Source of the DNA: Chitinophagaceae bacterium
GTDB lineage: Bacteria; Bacteroidota; Bacteroidia; Chitinophagales; Chitinophagaceae
Direction: 5' to 3'
Length of the DNA: 64,000 nucleotides
NCBI GenBank assembly: GCA_023957125.1
Contig: JAMLHL010000003.1
Coordinates: 62,001-126,000, forward strand
The notes beneath the pieces are model-generated. The model searched no databases and was not told the DNA's origin. It saw only the letters and a list, made by a program, of their open reading frames with translations. The stretch's first letter is position 1. The number at the start of each line of letters is the position of its first letter. The position numbers were made by a program, and so were the translations under genes. This document shows positions 33,297 to 42,481 of the stretch, one piece after another.

Positions 33297-34406
33297 TCAT
33301 TTATACCACAATTTTTCTCTTTCAGCCGTCGCAGCAGCGAGATAATAGTTAATAAATTCACTTTGCTCCTCAATACGCGACTTTAAAACGTTTAACTGTC
33401 GCCTGATCCCCTCTGTATCGTATTGAAAATTTTCCACCAATAAGCCGATACGGTCCAGTTTTTCATTGGCCTCCGTGATCAGTTTACCTGCCGGCACCAG
33501 CATTTGCTTTAAAACTGCATCCGTCTTATAAGGACGGAACCGTTCGTTACGGTAATGCACAAACGAATTAAAAATATCCGTTGCCTCATTCAAATACCCT
33601 ACAGCCGCATTATACAGCTGCATATCCTGTTCTCCGGCTATGATCGCAATATTCATCCGGTTGTACCCCTGCCAGAGACGGATCAGTTGGTTATTGGCTC
33701 CGGCATTCCGCATACGCCGTTCGATAGCCAGGCATTGCTGTAAACTATCCAATTGCAGAAAAACTTTAACGGAATCCCTATAATGGAAAATGTTTTTCTT
33801 CCCGGCATTATTATTACCAAAATTAACCGGCCGTTCAAGCAGTTGCCAGAGCGGGTCAAAAGGCATGTGCGATTGGATAAAAATCTCCGGCGACACCATA
33901 AAATAACGTAGGTTACCAGGCTGCGTAGCATCCCAGGTAGGATCAAACAACCACCAGGCATCGTCCACATTCACCGCACACCAGGCATGCCCGGTATTTG
34001 TACGCATGCTGATCCCCAACGGATAGCCATAAACCACGTAAGCAGTAAACCCGATCCTCGTTGCCAGGTCGGCAAACAGGTCGGCATAATTTTCACATAC
34101 CCCCTTCCTGCGGCGAAGGGTAACAGCAATACGGGTATCATGATCCAGGTTGCGATTTAAAAAGTAGGTGCTGTCGCTGTTGTAGCGGATATGACGGGTG
34201 ATCCAACTGTAGGCTGCCTGCAATTGGGTTTTGGGCGTATGATATTGCTGCTGTATAAACGAAACCAGGTTGCTGGCGGAGAGACTCATAGAATCCGGAA
34301 TGATGACTGAAAACCTGGAAGAACCTTCACCATTACCACTCCACGCCTGTCCGCTCACCACGCCACAGGACAACATCGTACCATATAACAATATCCGGAA
34401 CTTCAC
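33297..34406 (-). CDS. Transglutaminase-like protein, exported
   Basis: The 369-residue protein has a signal peptide (LLYGTMLSCGVVSGQAWS) and a transglutaminase-like core with the Cys-His-Asp triad at C104 (RKGVCENYADLF), H140 (NTGHAWCAV) and D155 (WWLFDPTWD). The C-terminal half (about 210-369) is helical with no recognised domain. Such proteins are periplasmic proteases or transferases of unknown target. A TAACTTTA element (34411-34418) ends 4 nt before the ATG, suggesting a leaderless transcript. Nothing in the flanking genes points to the substrate. Confidence 0.85.
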   Translation of the reverse strand: MKFRILLYGTMLSCGVVSGQAWSGNGEGSSRFSVIIPDSMSLSASNLVSFIQQQYHTPKTQLQAAYSWITRHIRYNSDSTYFLNRNLDHDTRIAVTLRRRKGVCENYADLFADLATRIGFTAYVVYGYPLGISMRTNTGHAWCAVNVDDAWWLFDPTWDATQPGNLRYFMVSPEIFIQSHMPFDPLWQLLERPVNFGNNNAGKKNIFHYRDSVKVFLQLDSLQQCLAIERRMRNAGANNQLIRLWQGYNRMNIAIIAGEQDMQLYNAAVGYLNEATDIFNSFVHYRNERFRPYKTDAVLKQMLVPAGKLITEANEKLDRIGLLVENFQYDTEGIRRQLNVLKSRIEEQSEFINYYLAAATAEREKLWYK

Positions 34407-34410
34407 AACT

Positions 34411-34418
34411 TAAAGTTA
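34411..34418 (-). promoter_or_regulatory. Candidate -7 element (TAACTTTA) for the transglutaminase-like gene
   Basis: One mismatch from TAnnTTTG. It ends 4 nt upstream of the ATG at 34406, the same spacing as at murI and gldA. Confidence 0.4.
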
Positions 34419-34580
34419 CGAAAAAAGACCGGTGGCAAAAACGGTCGGATTTGGTTCGGCGCATTTTAAATTTTCGCTGGTGCGTGAAGCATGCGCCAGG
34501 GCGGCGGGCGACCGTGGGCAGAGTCTTACTGCCTACATGAAGCAGCAATGCGACAATTTGAAATTCACCCGTTTGGCTCC

Positions 34581-34622
34581 GGAAGCGGTCTGCCCCTCCT
34601 TCGTCGGATACCGACCGCTTCC
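34581..34622. repeat. Inverted repeat GGAAGCGGTC / GACCGCTTCC in a gene-free stretch
   Basis: A perfect 10-bp inverted repeat with a 22-nt loop lies in the ~240-nt non-coding region between the transglutaminase-like gene start and the OmpA-family gene stop. The surrounding 34419-34648 holds no recognisable gene despite short open frames on both strands. Confidence 0.6.
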
Positions 34623-34648
34623 ATTCGTCGGGGCGACGCATTTTCACA

Positions 34649-35515
34649 TTACGACTTAGGTTCCAGTAGCTTGAAAAACTGATCCAACTGGGGAAGAATG
34701 ACAATTCTTGTACGGCGATTGATGGCGCGGCTCTCGGCCGTAGCATTGTCTGTTATGGGATTATATTCGCTCCTGCCTGCCGCCATAAGCCGGGCGGGAT
34801 CCAGTTCATATTCATTTTGCAGGATGCGTACAACGGCAGTTGCGCGCTTTACACTCAGGTCCCAGTTATCAAGCAGTACCCCACTGCGATAAGGCACATT
34901 GTCTGTATGCCCTTCCACCATATACTCCATATCAGGCTGGTTCTTCAACACCTGCGCCACTTTTCCCAAAACCGTTTTCGCCTGGGGCGTCACCTCATAT
35001 TTCCCGCTTTGGAACAACAACTTATCTGAAATATCAATATAAACTACGCCCTTATCAATTTTGATATTAATGTCTTCATCGTTCAGGTTGCCGATCACTC
35101 CTTTCAGGTTCATAACCAGCGTCAGATTCAATGAATCCCTGCGGGAAACCGCCGATTGCAATTCCTGGATATAGAGGTCTTTTGAACCAATGTTATCCAG
35201 CGACTTTTTAATGCTCTCTGCCTGTGAGGCCGAAAGCACAGACAACTCCTGCAGTTGCCGCAGCGCCTGGGTATTATTTTCTTTGAGATAAGCCACCTGT
35301 TCCTTCAGATGCTCATTTTCCTTCTGCAGATCTGCATTTTTATGGAGCGCTTCATCCTTAGATACCGAACATTCCTTCAGGGTTTGCTGAACCTGTACAT
35401 AAGATTGATTCAGGTCCTCATTCTTTGCCTGCTCCGCTTTAAATTTCTGACTGCTCACACAGGATATAAGGAGGAAGAAGCTCATACAGATCAGGACAAA
35501 AAACCGGGATCTCAT
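34649..35515 (-). CDS. OmpA-family peptidoglycan-binding lipoprotein with coiled coil
   Basis: The 288-residue protein has a lipobox (FLLISC19), a coiled-coil stalk (about residues 25-130) and a C-terminal OmpA domain. The latter starts at LLFQSGKYEVTPQAKTVLGK, contains VEGHTDNVPYR, and its LSVKRATAVV and NRRTRIVI stretches bind diaminopimelate in peptidoglycan. It should tether the outer membrane to the cell wall. The layout resembles Pal/MotB-like lipoproteins with an extended helical spacer. It is alone on this strand and divergent from the propeller-phosphoesterase gene. Confidence 0.93.
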   Translation of the reverse strand: MRSRFFVLICMSFFLLISCVSSQKFKAEQAKNEDLNQSYVQVQQTLKECSVSKDEALHKNADLQKENEHLKEQVAYLKENNTQALRQLQELSVLSASQAESIKKSLDNIGSKDLYIQELQSAVSRRDSLNLTLVMNLKGVIGNLNDEDINIKIDKGVVYIDISDKLLFQSGKYEVTPQAKTVLGKVAQVLKNQPDMEYMVEGHTDNVPYRSGVLLDNWDLSVKRATAVVRILQNEYELDPARLMAAGRSEYNPITDNATAESRAINRRTRIVILPQLDQFFKLLEPKS

Positions 35516-35688
35516 AATAGTGATATTAAATTAATAACGAAAACAGTTTATGCAAGATAACACAAACGCGGTTGTTATCCCCGCAATCCCACCCTCCTTT
35601 ACAAATAATTCAATAATTACCGGCAATTTTTATAAGAAGGTTTTACCTTTAAACCTTTAACTACATTCATTTTTTCACGCGCTACATT

Positions 35689-38406
35689 ATGATCAGAAAG
35701 CATTTGGGTTATTGCCTGCCCTTCTTTTTAGGAATATGGATCGTTTCCTGCCATCATCCTTCATCCCAAAAACAGGCGCTTAGCGGCCAGCAGGCGCATG
35801 CGTATTCTTTTTATGACGACAGTACGCTCAACAACAATGTATTACCTGTGCTTATGCCGTTCAACCGGATCATCAGCCCTGCGGGCAGGGTAATATCCTG
35901 GGGTAATAAAAACATGGAACAACATAGCCTGGATGTAAAACTCATCCCCGGAACCGATTGGCTGGCCGTGGAAGAAAAGAATGGGATCGTGATCATAGAT
36001 ACTAAAAAAGAGGCGGTTGTTGCAAAATGGAATTACGGCGACGATAAGGCTCTTAGCAAACTGAAAAGCACGTATTCCGGCATACAGGTCTGGCAAAAAG
36101 GAAATGAAACCTCCATTTTATGGAGCGCGGCCAATAAAAGCGATTCCTATGTTATTCAGGCCATATGGGACGGCACGAAAATAGCTATCAAAGACACTTT
36201 TTTCTTTCCACCGGAAGGATTGTCGCCCCTTGCTTTACCCAATGAAATTGCCATCAACCAGGAGAACGGGCGCGATTATCTCTATGTGGTTTTGAACGGC
36301 AACAACCAATTGGTAAAGGTGGATCTGCAAAATCATGATGTGATCTGGAAACAGCCCACAGGCGTAGCGCCTTATGGTATTACGGTAGCCGATAATAAAA
36401 TATATGTAACCAACTGGGCAGGACCGCAACCCGCTGATGGAACAAAAGAAGAAACCGCGGGGGTTCCCTACGGCAGCGCTTACGTGAACCCGGTAACCGG
36501 CGCACTCAGCCAGGGGTCGGTATCGGTATATGCACTGAACGGCTCACCGGTTACAGAAATCAAAGTGGGGCTGCACCCTAACGATATTATACCGGGCAAC
36601 GATCATCGTTTCCTGTATGTATCCAACGGCAACAGCGACGATATAACGGTTATTGACACACGTAACAATACCGTAGCGGAAGAAATATCCGTCAAACTCT
36701 TTCCCGGGTCCGAAGGCTTTATCGGCGATTCTCCCGGCGCTATGGCGCTGGATGATACCGGTAATACACTGTACGTTACCAACGGGTTGGATAACGCGGT
36801 GGCGGTAGTTAACCTGGGAAGTAAATCTTCCGCCGGGGGCAAAGGCGAAAGTGGTGTTCTGGGTTTCATCCCCACAGAAGCGTATCCCTCCGGCATTGTC
36901 ATTCACAGCAACACGTTGTTTGTTACCAATCTCGAAGGAGAAGGGTCGCGTACCAACAGTGAGGAGATCAGAAAAGAGAATCCTTCCGCCGGGGTTCCGT
37001 CCACGGAAGGAGGCGCCTACAACAGTCATAAGCAGGCCACCACCTTATCGGTTATTCCTATACCCGGTAAAGAGCAATTAGCGCTGCATACCGAGCAGGT
37101 AAAGAAACTTAACCTTTCTTTCCGTACGCAACTGGCGCGCCAGCTTCCCAGAAAAAATACGGCTCCCAAACCCGTGCCTGAACGTATCGGAGAACCTTCA
37201 GTTTTTAAACACGTTGTATATATTATTAAAGAAAACAGGACTTACGACCAGGTGCTGGGCGATATGAAAGAAGGGAACGGGCGCGCAGACCTGTGTGTGT
37301 TCGGAGAGGATATTACACCGAATCAACACCGGTTGGCAAGGGATTTTGTATTGCTGGATAATTATCACGTATCCGGAAAATCCTCGGCCGAAGGACATCA
37401 ATGGACGGACGCCGCTATGGTAACCGATTACCTGGAGAGAAATGTGGGCGCGTGGTTCAGAAGCTATCCTCACGTTCAAACAGACGCCCTGGTATATAAT
37501 AAAAAAGGGTTTCTCTGGAACAACGCGACCGAGCATGGAAAATCGGTGAGAATATACGGGGAAGCCTGTACGCCTCATTTTGGAAAAGATGTAACCTGGA
37601 CCCGGATATACAACGATTACCTGGAAGGTAAGCCGTTTGAATTTCACAATACTACTACCATATCCGCTGTGGAACCTCTGCTGGCAAAGGATTATCCGGG
37701 CTACGACAGCCATAAGATCAATGATCAGGTGAGGGCAACCTCCTTCATCCGGGAATTGAATGAGTATGAAAAAATGGCCGGCGACCAGTTGCCGGAATTG
37801 ATGATCCTTGCTTTACCTGCAGATCATACCGGGGGCACCAATCCCGCGCTGCCGACTCCGAGAGCTATGGTGGCAGACAACGACCTGGCGCTGGGCAGAA
37901 TAGTGGAAGCATTGAGTAATAGTAAATTCTGGAAAAACACCGTGGTGTTTGTAACGGAAGACGATTCTCAAAGCGGATGGGATCATGTATCGGCTTACCG
38001 CACAACCGGGTTTGTGTTCAGCCCCTACAGCAGGTTACAAAAAACCGTCCATACCAATTACAATCAAACCTGCATAGTGCGGACCATCGAACAGATCCTG
38101 GGCATCCCTCCTATGAATGCCATAGACGCAACCGCCCTGCCGATGTTTCATTGCTTCAATGATACGCCTTCCGATTTCGTTTATACCGCTGTTCCCAACC
38201 GGATCCCTTTAAATGAAATGAATCCAAAACTCTCTTCTCTGACAGGAAAAGATCTGTACTTCGCGCAGCAATCCTTACGCCCCGAATTTGAACACATAGA
38301 CAGTGGCAGCGATGAGCTGATGAACAGGATCATCTGGCATGCAACAAAAGGCAACAAGCCTTATCCCGAAAAATACGCGGGGAAAGATGAAGACGATGAC
38401 GATTAA
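35689..38406 (+). CDS. YVTN beta-propeller / phosphoesterase fusion lipoprotein
   Basis: The 905-residue protein has a lipobox (GIWIVSC) and a YVTN-type beta-propeller from about 40 to 480 (LYVVLNGNNQLVKVDL, FLYVSNGNSDDITVIDTRNN, LYVTNGLDNAVAVVNL). A C-terminal alkaline-phosphatase-superfamily phosphoesterase domain (about 505-890) follows. The second domain shows YIIKENRTYDQVLGDM, GKSSAEGHQWTDAAM and VFVTEDDSQSGWDHVS, where metal-binding Asp, Glu and His residues are expected. It may hydrolyse phosphodiesters at the cell surface; the substrate is unknown. A TACCTTTA sequence at 35643-35650 is a weak promoter candidate. Confidence 0.9.
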   Translation: MIRKHLGYCLPFFLGIWIVSCHHPSSQKQALSGQQAHAYSFYDDSTLNNNVLPVLMPFNRIISPAGRVISWGNKNMEQHSLDVKLIPGTDWLAVEEKNGIVIIDTKKEAVVAKWNYGDDKALSKLKSTYSGIQVWQKGNETSILWSAANKSDSYVIQAIWDGTKIAIKDTFFFPPEGLSPLALPNEIAINQENGRDYLYVVLNGNNQLVKVDLQNHDVIWKQPTGVAPYGITVADNKIYVTNWAGPQPADGTKEETAGVPYGSAYVNPVTGALSQGSVSVYALNGSPVTEIKVGLHPNDIIPGNDHRFLYVSNGNSDDITVIDTRNNTVAEEISVKLFPGSEGFIGDSPGAMALDDTGNTLYVTNGLDNAVAVVNLGSKSSAGGKGESGVLGFIPTEAYPSGIVIHSNTLFVTNLEGEGSRTNSEEIRKENPSAGVPSTEGGAYNSHKQATTLSVIPIPGKEQLALHTEQVKKLNLSFRTQLARQLPRKNTAPKPVPERIGEPSVFKHVVYIIKENRTYDQVLGDMKEGNGRADLCVFGEDITPNQHRLARDFVLLDNYHVSGKSSAEGHQWTDAAMVTDYLERNVGAWFRSYPHVQTDALVYNKKGFLWNNATEHGKSVRIYGEACTPHFGKDVTWTRIYNDYLEGKPFEFHNTTTISAVEPLLAKDYPGYDSHKINDQVRATSFIRELNEYEKMAGDQLPELMILALPADHTGGTNPALPTPRAMVADNDLALGRIVEALSNSKFWKNTVVFVTEDDSQSGWDHVSAYRTTGFVFSPYSRLQKTVHTNYNQTCIVRTIEQILGIPPMNAIDATALPMFHCFNDTPSDFVYTAVPNRIPLNEMNPKLSSLTGKDLYFAQQSLRPEFEHIDSGSDELMNRIIWHATKGNKPYPEKYAGKDEDDDD

Positions 38407-38449
38407 CAGGTATTCCGACATCAGCGATCAGGAAGTTCAGGAAGTAGTA

Positions 38450-38567
38450 GTGTAAACCAAATTCGCCGGGAAAGCGCTATAGCGTCAGGATTCACGAAGC
38501 AGACACTTTGTGAATCCGGGTGTCCCGTGTAGTCTTATCTGCGCACAACGCTTATAAAAACAGCTTC
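38450..38567. repeat. Degenerate copy of a dispersed ~120-bp repeat (partner at 46782)
   Basis: It starts GTGTAAACCAAATTCGCC, identical over 18 nt to 46800-46817. Similarity continues in patches (GATTCAC, AGTCTTA, ACAACGCTT, ACAGC) in the same order and spacing. The inverted ends of the partner copy are not preserved here. It abuts the truncated DinB gene. Confidence 0.7.
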
Positions 38568-38577
38568 AGTGGTCCGC

Positions 38578-38784
38578 CTATGATAATTTCATAGGCTCCT
38601 TACCGAAACCTCTTCTCAAAATTCCTATTTGTGCGTTCAATAAATGCCCGGCTAAGTATTTTACGTGATTCATGCCGGGGTTCAACCTCCGGTTGGTTTC
38701 CTGATCGGTAAAACCCTCAAGCGAATTGTGAAACCATTTGTTTACCCAGTCATATTGGGCTAATAATTGCTTCCTGTCACTCAT
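38578..38784 (-). pseudogene. N-terminal DinB-family fragment
   Basis: The 68-residue frame (MSDRKQLLAQYDWVNKWFHN, then MNHVKYLAGHLLNAQIGIL) resembles the first two helices of DinB-like four-helix proteins, including the first metal-ligand histidine region. Full-length members have about 150-170 residues. The frame stops at a hairpin (GCCTATGA / TCATAGGC) next to the decayed repeat element at 38450-38567, and no continuation is found beyond it. It is probably a remnant cut when the repeat or a deletion arrived. A short intact protein of unknown role is less likely. A TAACTTTG promoter element survives at 38803-38810. Confidence 0.55.
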
Positions 38785-38802
38785 AACTCAAAATTTTCAT
38801 TA

Positions 38803-38810
38803 CAAAGTTA
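38803..38810 (-). promoter_or_regulatory. -7 element (TAACTTTG) upstream of the DinB fragment
   Basis: This exact TAnnTTTG match lies 18 nt upstream of the ATG at 38784, so the fragment may still be transcribed. Confidence 0.5.
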
Positions 38811-38894
38811 CGGATCGGAAGGGTTCGCCGCTGAGGATTTAACAGACGGGGAGTTCGCCACCGGGGTGCAGGGTTCAAAATAGCAAAAAGAATA

Positions 38895-40706
38895 TTATGC
38901 CTCCTGGGCGCTAAGTCTTTTAGACTGTTTTTTACGATCCTCTTCATCAAGGAGCACCTTGCGCATACGGATATGATTGGGAGTTACTTCAATGCATTCG
39001 TCCTGCTGGATGTATTCCATGCATTCCTCTAATGACATTAAGGTTTTGGGAGCAATATTGGTGGCTGCATCGCTACCGCTGGCCCTCATATTGGTCAGTT
39101 TTTTTCCTTCAATTACATTCACTACCAGGTCTCCCGGCTTAATATGCTCGGCAACAATCTGCCCTGTATAAACGTCTTCTCCCGGATCAATAAAGAAGGT
39201 TCCGCGATCCTGTAATTTATCAATGGAATATGCAGTGGCTGATCCGCCCTGCTTGGCGAGTAATACGCCGTTGTTTCTGCCGGGGATAGCCCCTTTCCAG
39301 GGTTTATATTCATTAAAACGATGAGCCATTACCGCTTCTCCGGTAGTAGCTGTCAGCAACTGCGTACGCAGCCCGATCAGCCCGCGGGAAGGAATATCAA
39401 ATTCAAGGTGCTGGATACTGCCTTTGGTTTCCATCACCAGCATTTCTCCCTTCCTGCGGGATACCAGGTCAATGGCCTTACTGGCAAATTCTTCCGGAAC
39501 ATCCACCACCAGGGTTTCATAAGGTTCGCACTTAATGCCATCCAATATTTTCACGATCACCTGTGGTTGTCCCACCGTCAACTCGTATCCTTCCCGGCGC
39601 ATCGTTTCAATCAATACGCCTAAGTGTAGGATCCCCCGCCCATATACCATAAAGCTATCGCCGTTGTCGTTGTCCTCCACCCGCAATGCAAGGTTCTTCT
39701 CGGTTTCCTTCATCAGTCGTTCCCGCAGATGACGGCTTGTTACAAACTTCCCGTCTCTTCCGAAAAACGGAGAATTGTTGATGCTGAACTGCATATTCAT
39801 AGTAGGCTCATCCACGCTGATCACCGGCAACGCTTCGGGCTGCTCCACATCCGCTATGGTATCTCCTATATTAAAATCTTCCAACCCCACCACGGCGCAG
39901 ATGTCACCGGCATGTACCTCCACAGCTTTTTTCTTCCCCAAAGCTTCAAATACGTAAAGCTCTTTAACCTTTGATTTTCTAACCGATCCATCGGCCTGTA
40001 TCAAAGCGATCTGCTGGCCTTCTTTTATACTCCCGCGGGTAACCTTGCCTACCGCAATCCGTCCCAGAAACGAGGAGTAATCCAATGATGTGATCTGCAG
40101 TTGCAGGGGTCCCTCGCTCACTTCAGGTTCCGGCACGTAGCGGATAATGCCATCCAGCAAAGGTGTAATATCTTCGCTGGGAGTGAGTGAATCGTTAAAC
40201 CAGCCCTGCTTTCCCGACCCGTAAAAAGTGGGGAAATCCAGTTGTTCCTCGGTGGCGTCGAGGTTAAAGAACAATTCAAATACCGCGTCATGCACTTCAT
40301 CCGGGCGGCAATTGGGTTTGTCCACCTTGTTAATAATCACAATCGGTTTCAGGTTCAATTGCAGCGCCTTTTGCAGCACGAAGCGGGTTTGCGGCATGGG
40401 TCCTTCAAACGCGTCCACCAAAAGCAATACCCCATCAGCCATTTTCAACACGCGCTCCACTTCGCCGCCAAAGTCGGCGTGCCCGGGCGTATCTATCACA
40501 TTGATCTTTACATCTTTATAGGTTACAGAAGCGTTCTTGCTGAAAATGGTGATCCCTCTTTCCCGCTCCAGGTCGTTATTATCCATGATCAGTTCCCCAC
40601 TCTCCTGGTTGGCGCGGAAAACATTGGTCTGATGAAGGATCTTGTCAACCAAAGTGGTTTTGCCGTGGTCAACGTGGGCGATAATGGCTATATTTCTTAT
40701 CTGCAT
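38895..40706 (-). CDS. typA: TypA/BipA ribosome-associated GTPase
   Basis: The 603-residue translational GTPase has G1 AHVDHGKTT (residues 10-18), the switch-I region with RERGITIF, G3 DTPGHADFGGEV, G4 NKVDK and a full set of EF-G-like domains. The BipA-specific C-terminus (FNEYKPWKGAIPGRNNGVL, then KQGGSATAYS) is present. It binds 70S ribosomes and supports 50S assembly and growth at low temperature or under stress. It is monocistronic with a TTG-N20-TAACTTTG promoter and a ~85-nt leader. The chain is intact and of normal length. Confidence 0.97.
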   Translation of the reverse strand: MQIRNIAIIAHVDHGKTTLVDKILHQTNVFRANQESGELIMDNNDLERERGITIFSKNASVTYKDVKINVIDTPGHADFGGEVERVLKMADGVLLLVDAFEGPMPQTRFVLQKALQLNLKPIVIINKVDKPNCRPDEVHDAVFELFFNLDATEEQLDFPTFYGSGKQGWFNDSLTPSEDITPLLDGIIRYVPEPEVSEGPLQLQITSLDYSSFLGRIAVGKVTRGSIKEGQQIALIQADGSVRKSKVKELYVFEALGKKKAVEVHAGDICAVVGLEDFNIGDTIADVEQPEALPVISVDEPTMNMQFSINNSPFFGRDGKFVTSRHLRERLMKETEKNLALRVEDNDNGDSFMVYGRGILHLGVLIETMRREGYELTVGQPQVIVKILDGIKCEPYETLVVDVPEEFASKAIDLVSRRKGEMLVMETKGSIQHLEFDIPSRGLIGLRTQLLTATTGEAVMAHRFNEYKPWKGAIPGRNNGVLLAKQGGSATAYSIDKLQDRGTFFIDPGEDVYTGQIVAEHIKPGDLVVNVIEGKKLTNMRASGSDAATNIAPKTLMSLEECMEYIQQDECIEVTPNHIRMRKVLLDEEDRKKQSKRLSAQEA

Positions 40707-40795
40707 GGTAAATTCTTTAACTCAGCCTTTGGAAATCAGCACCGCCGTTGAGGCTGTATGAGACACCTAAAGCACAAGGATTTTTTTTGAGGGTG

Positions 40796-40826
40796 CAAAG
40801 TTACGACAAAATCTCACAGTACACAA
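40796..40826 (-). promoter_or_regulatory. typA promoter (TTG-N20-TAACTTTG)
   Basis: On the minus strand a TTG (40826-40824) is followed after 20 nt by an exact TAnnTTTG element (40803-40796). The start would be near 40791. Confidence 0.7.
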
Positions 40827-40925
40827 CCGTTTTGTTACCCTGAGCGAAAGGAGTGTATTCCCGGGTTTTGTGGGTGAGACGCTCATCGGGGGCATTCTAT
40901 GCGTTGATCCCCGGTATTTTTCATG

Positions 40926-41747
40926 TCATTCCCCCAAATGCCGGGAGGCAACCGGTTTACCAAAAAAATGGGTGGCGTGGGCGTCAAAGTCCTTGGTTGA
41001 ATCGGTGGTATAAAACCTTACGCACCCCTGTTTGCTGCAACGGGCTTCTATTTCCGGGTGGCGGTGCAGATAATCCAGGAGACTTTGAGCCACTATTTCA
41101 CCCTGGGAGATCAATTTTACGCCAGGGGGTAAATATTGTTTGATTTTATTGGCAAGTAATGGATAATGGGTGCAGGCGAGCAGTACAGTGTCAATATTTC
41201 CACCTTTGGCAAGCAGGTTTTTTACGTGTTTCTCCACAAAATAGTCTGCTCCGGGGCTTTCATATTCATTGTTTTCCACCAAAGGCACCCACATAGGGCA
41301 GGCTTCCTGAAATACTTTTACCTCAGGAAAAAACTTATTTGTTTCTATTAGATAAGACCCCGATAACACGGTTCCCGCCGTGGCGAGGATACCGGCTTCC
41401 CCGGTTTGTGTGAACTTCCCGATCCTTTCCGTTGTGGGACGGATTACGCCCAACACCCGGTTTTGCGGATACAAACGGGGCAGGTCGTTTTGCTGTATGG
41501 TACGTAAAGCTTTGGCAGAAGCGGTATTGCAAGCCAGAATGATCAATGGACAACCCTGTGAAAAAAGCCACTGAACGCACTGAAGCGTATATCGGTAAAC
41601 GGTTTCGTAAGACCGTGTACCATAGGGCGCACGCGCATTGTCTCCCAGATACAGGTAATCGTATTGCGGAAGCGCCCGGATAAACTCCTTTAAAATGGTG
41701 AGGCCGCCATAACCTGAATCAAAAACACCTATCGGCTGTTGCTCCAT
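40926..41747 (-). CDS. murI: Glutamate racemase
   Basis: The 273-residue enzyme makes D-glutamate for peptidoglycan. The two catalytic cysteines are C73 (LACNTASAKA) and C192 (LACTHYPLL). The N-terminal IGVFDSGYGGLTIL loop and LYLGDNARAPYG are conserved. It follows the skp genes in the usual Bacteroidota order. However, a terminator and an exact TATCTTTG element lie between the last skp gene and murI, so it can be transcribed independently. That -7 element ends 4 nt before the ATG, implying a leaderless mRNA. Confidence 0.97.
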   Translation of the reverse strand: MEQQPIGVFDSGYGGLTILKEFIRALPQYDYLYLGDNARAPYGTRSYETVYRYTLQCVQWLFSQGCPLIILACNTASAKALRTIQQNDLPRLYPQNRVLGVIRPTTERIGKFTQTGEAGILATAGTVLSGSYLIETNKFFPEVKVFQEACPMWVPLVENNEYESPGADYFVEKHVKNLLAKGGNIDTVLLACTHYPLLANKIKQYLPPGVKLISQGEIVAQSLLDYLHRHPEIEARCSKQGCVRFYTTDSTKDFDAHATHFFGKPVASRHLGE

Positions 41748-41751
41748 GAAA

Positions 41752-41779
41752 CAAAGATAAGTGGTTGGTATCAGAGCAA
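41752..41779 (-). promoter_or_regulatory. murI promoter (TTG-N17-TATCTTTG), leaderless
   Basis: TATCTTTG (41759-41752) matches TAnnTTTG exactly. TTG lies 17 nt upstream (41779-41777). The element ends 4 nt before the murI ATG, so transcription should start at the start codon. Confidence 0.6.
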
Positions 41780-41781
41780 GT

Positions 41782-41810
41782 AAAAAGCCGTTCCCAAAAG
41801 AAACGGCTTT
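41782..41810 (-). terminator. Rho-independent terminator after the second skp gene
   Basis: Stem AAAGCCGTT / AACGGCTTT (41784-41792 with 41802-41810) is followed on the minus strand by a T-run. It sits between the skp stop at 41834 and the murI promoter. Confidence 0.8.
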
Positions 41811-41833
41811 CAGAATTCAATATTGGAAAGTCT

Positions 41834-42403
41834 TTATTTTTTTGTACCGGAAGCGGGTTCCGCTTGTCCGGGTGCACCGCCCTGCGTAGCTGCGGGAGGC
41901 AGCTTCACACCTAATTTTTTAGCCACCAAAGGCAGCAGGTCGTCGGTGTGAGGAGCTACTAATAACGCATCCTGCTTGAACACCCAGGTATAGCCGTTTT
42001 CCTTGGCCACGGTATTGATCAGTTCAAAAGCTTTCGTAAAATACGGGTTTAACACTTCCTGCTGTTTGCGTTGCATTTCACTTTGGGTAAACTGATCCCA
42101 ATTCTGAATGATAGAAAGATAATTGTTGGCTTCCTGTTGTACCGTCTGCTTTATGGCAGCAGGGGTAGAGGGCGCTTTAGCGATCGAGTCCTTTCTTTTG
42201 TACTCGCTTACATAAAAAGGAAGCGTGTTTTCAAGAGAGTCCTTTCTGAATTGTTGCAGCAGGGAGTCTGCTTTTTTAATATCAGGCATAATGGATACAA
42301 TATCCTCAAGGCTGGCATGCCCGAATTTCTGTTGTGCGCCTGCTGTCTGGCTCAGGGTTAAAACCGCAAATGTTCCGGCTATTGCAAAGAAAACTTTTTT
42401 CAT
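41834..42403 (-). CDS. Skp/OmpH-family periplasmic chaperone (second copy)
   Basis: The 189-residue protein has a signal peptide (FFAIAGTFAVLTLSQTAGAQ) and an OmpH-like body. It opens with FGHASLEDIVSIMPDIKKAD, followed by a charged coiled-coil stretch and the conserved end LINTVAKENGYTWVFKQDALLVA. It should hold unfolded outer-membrane proteins on the way to BamA. The C-terminus is a low-complexity Ala/Gly/Pro tail. It is 78 nt downstream of the first skp gene, and a terminator follows. Confidence 0.92.
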   Translation of the reverse strand: MKKVFFAIAGTFAVLTLSQTAGAQQKFGHASLEDIVSIMPDIKKADSLLQQFRKDSLENTLPFYVSEYKRKDSIAKAPSTPAAIKQTVQQEANNYLSIIQNWDQFTQSEMQRKQQEVLNPYFTKAFELINTVAKENGYTWVFKQDALLVAPHTDDLLPLVAKKLGVKLPPAATQGGAPGQAEPASGTKK

Positions 42404-42481
42404 ACTAGTTTGAATGTTCAGTTTTATTGAGATGAATATTTGGTTTCGTTAGTTTGGTGCACTTCGGGCTTTAACAAATTT

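Noticed and set aside
34333..34746. 137-codon open frame overlapping the starts and ends of two genes on the same strand
   Set aside because: It overlaps the transglutaminase-like and OmpA-like genes in another frame and has no recognisable sequence.
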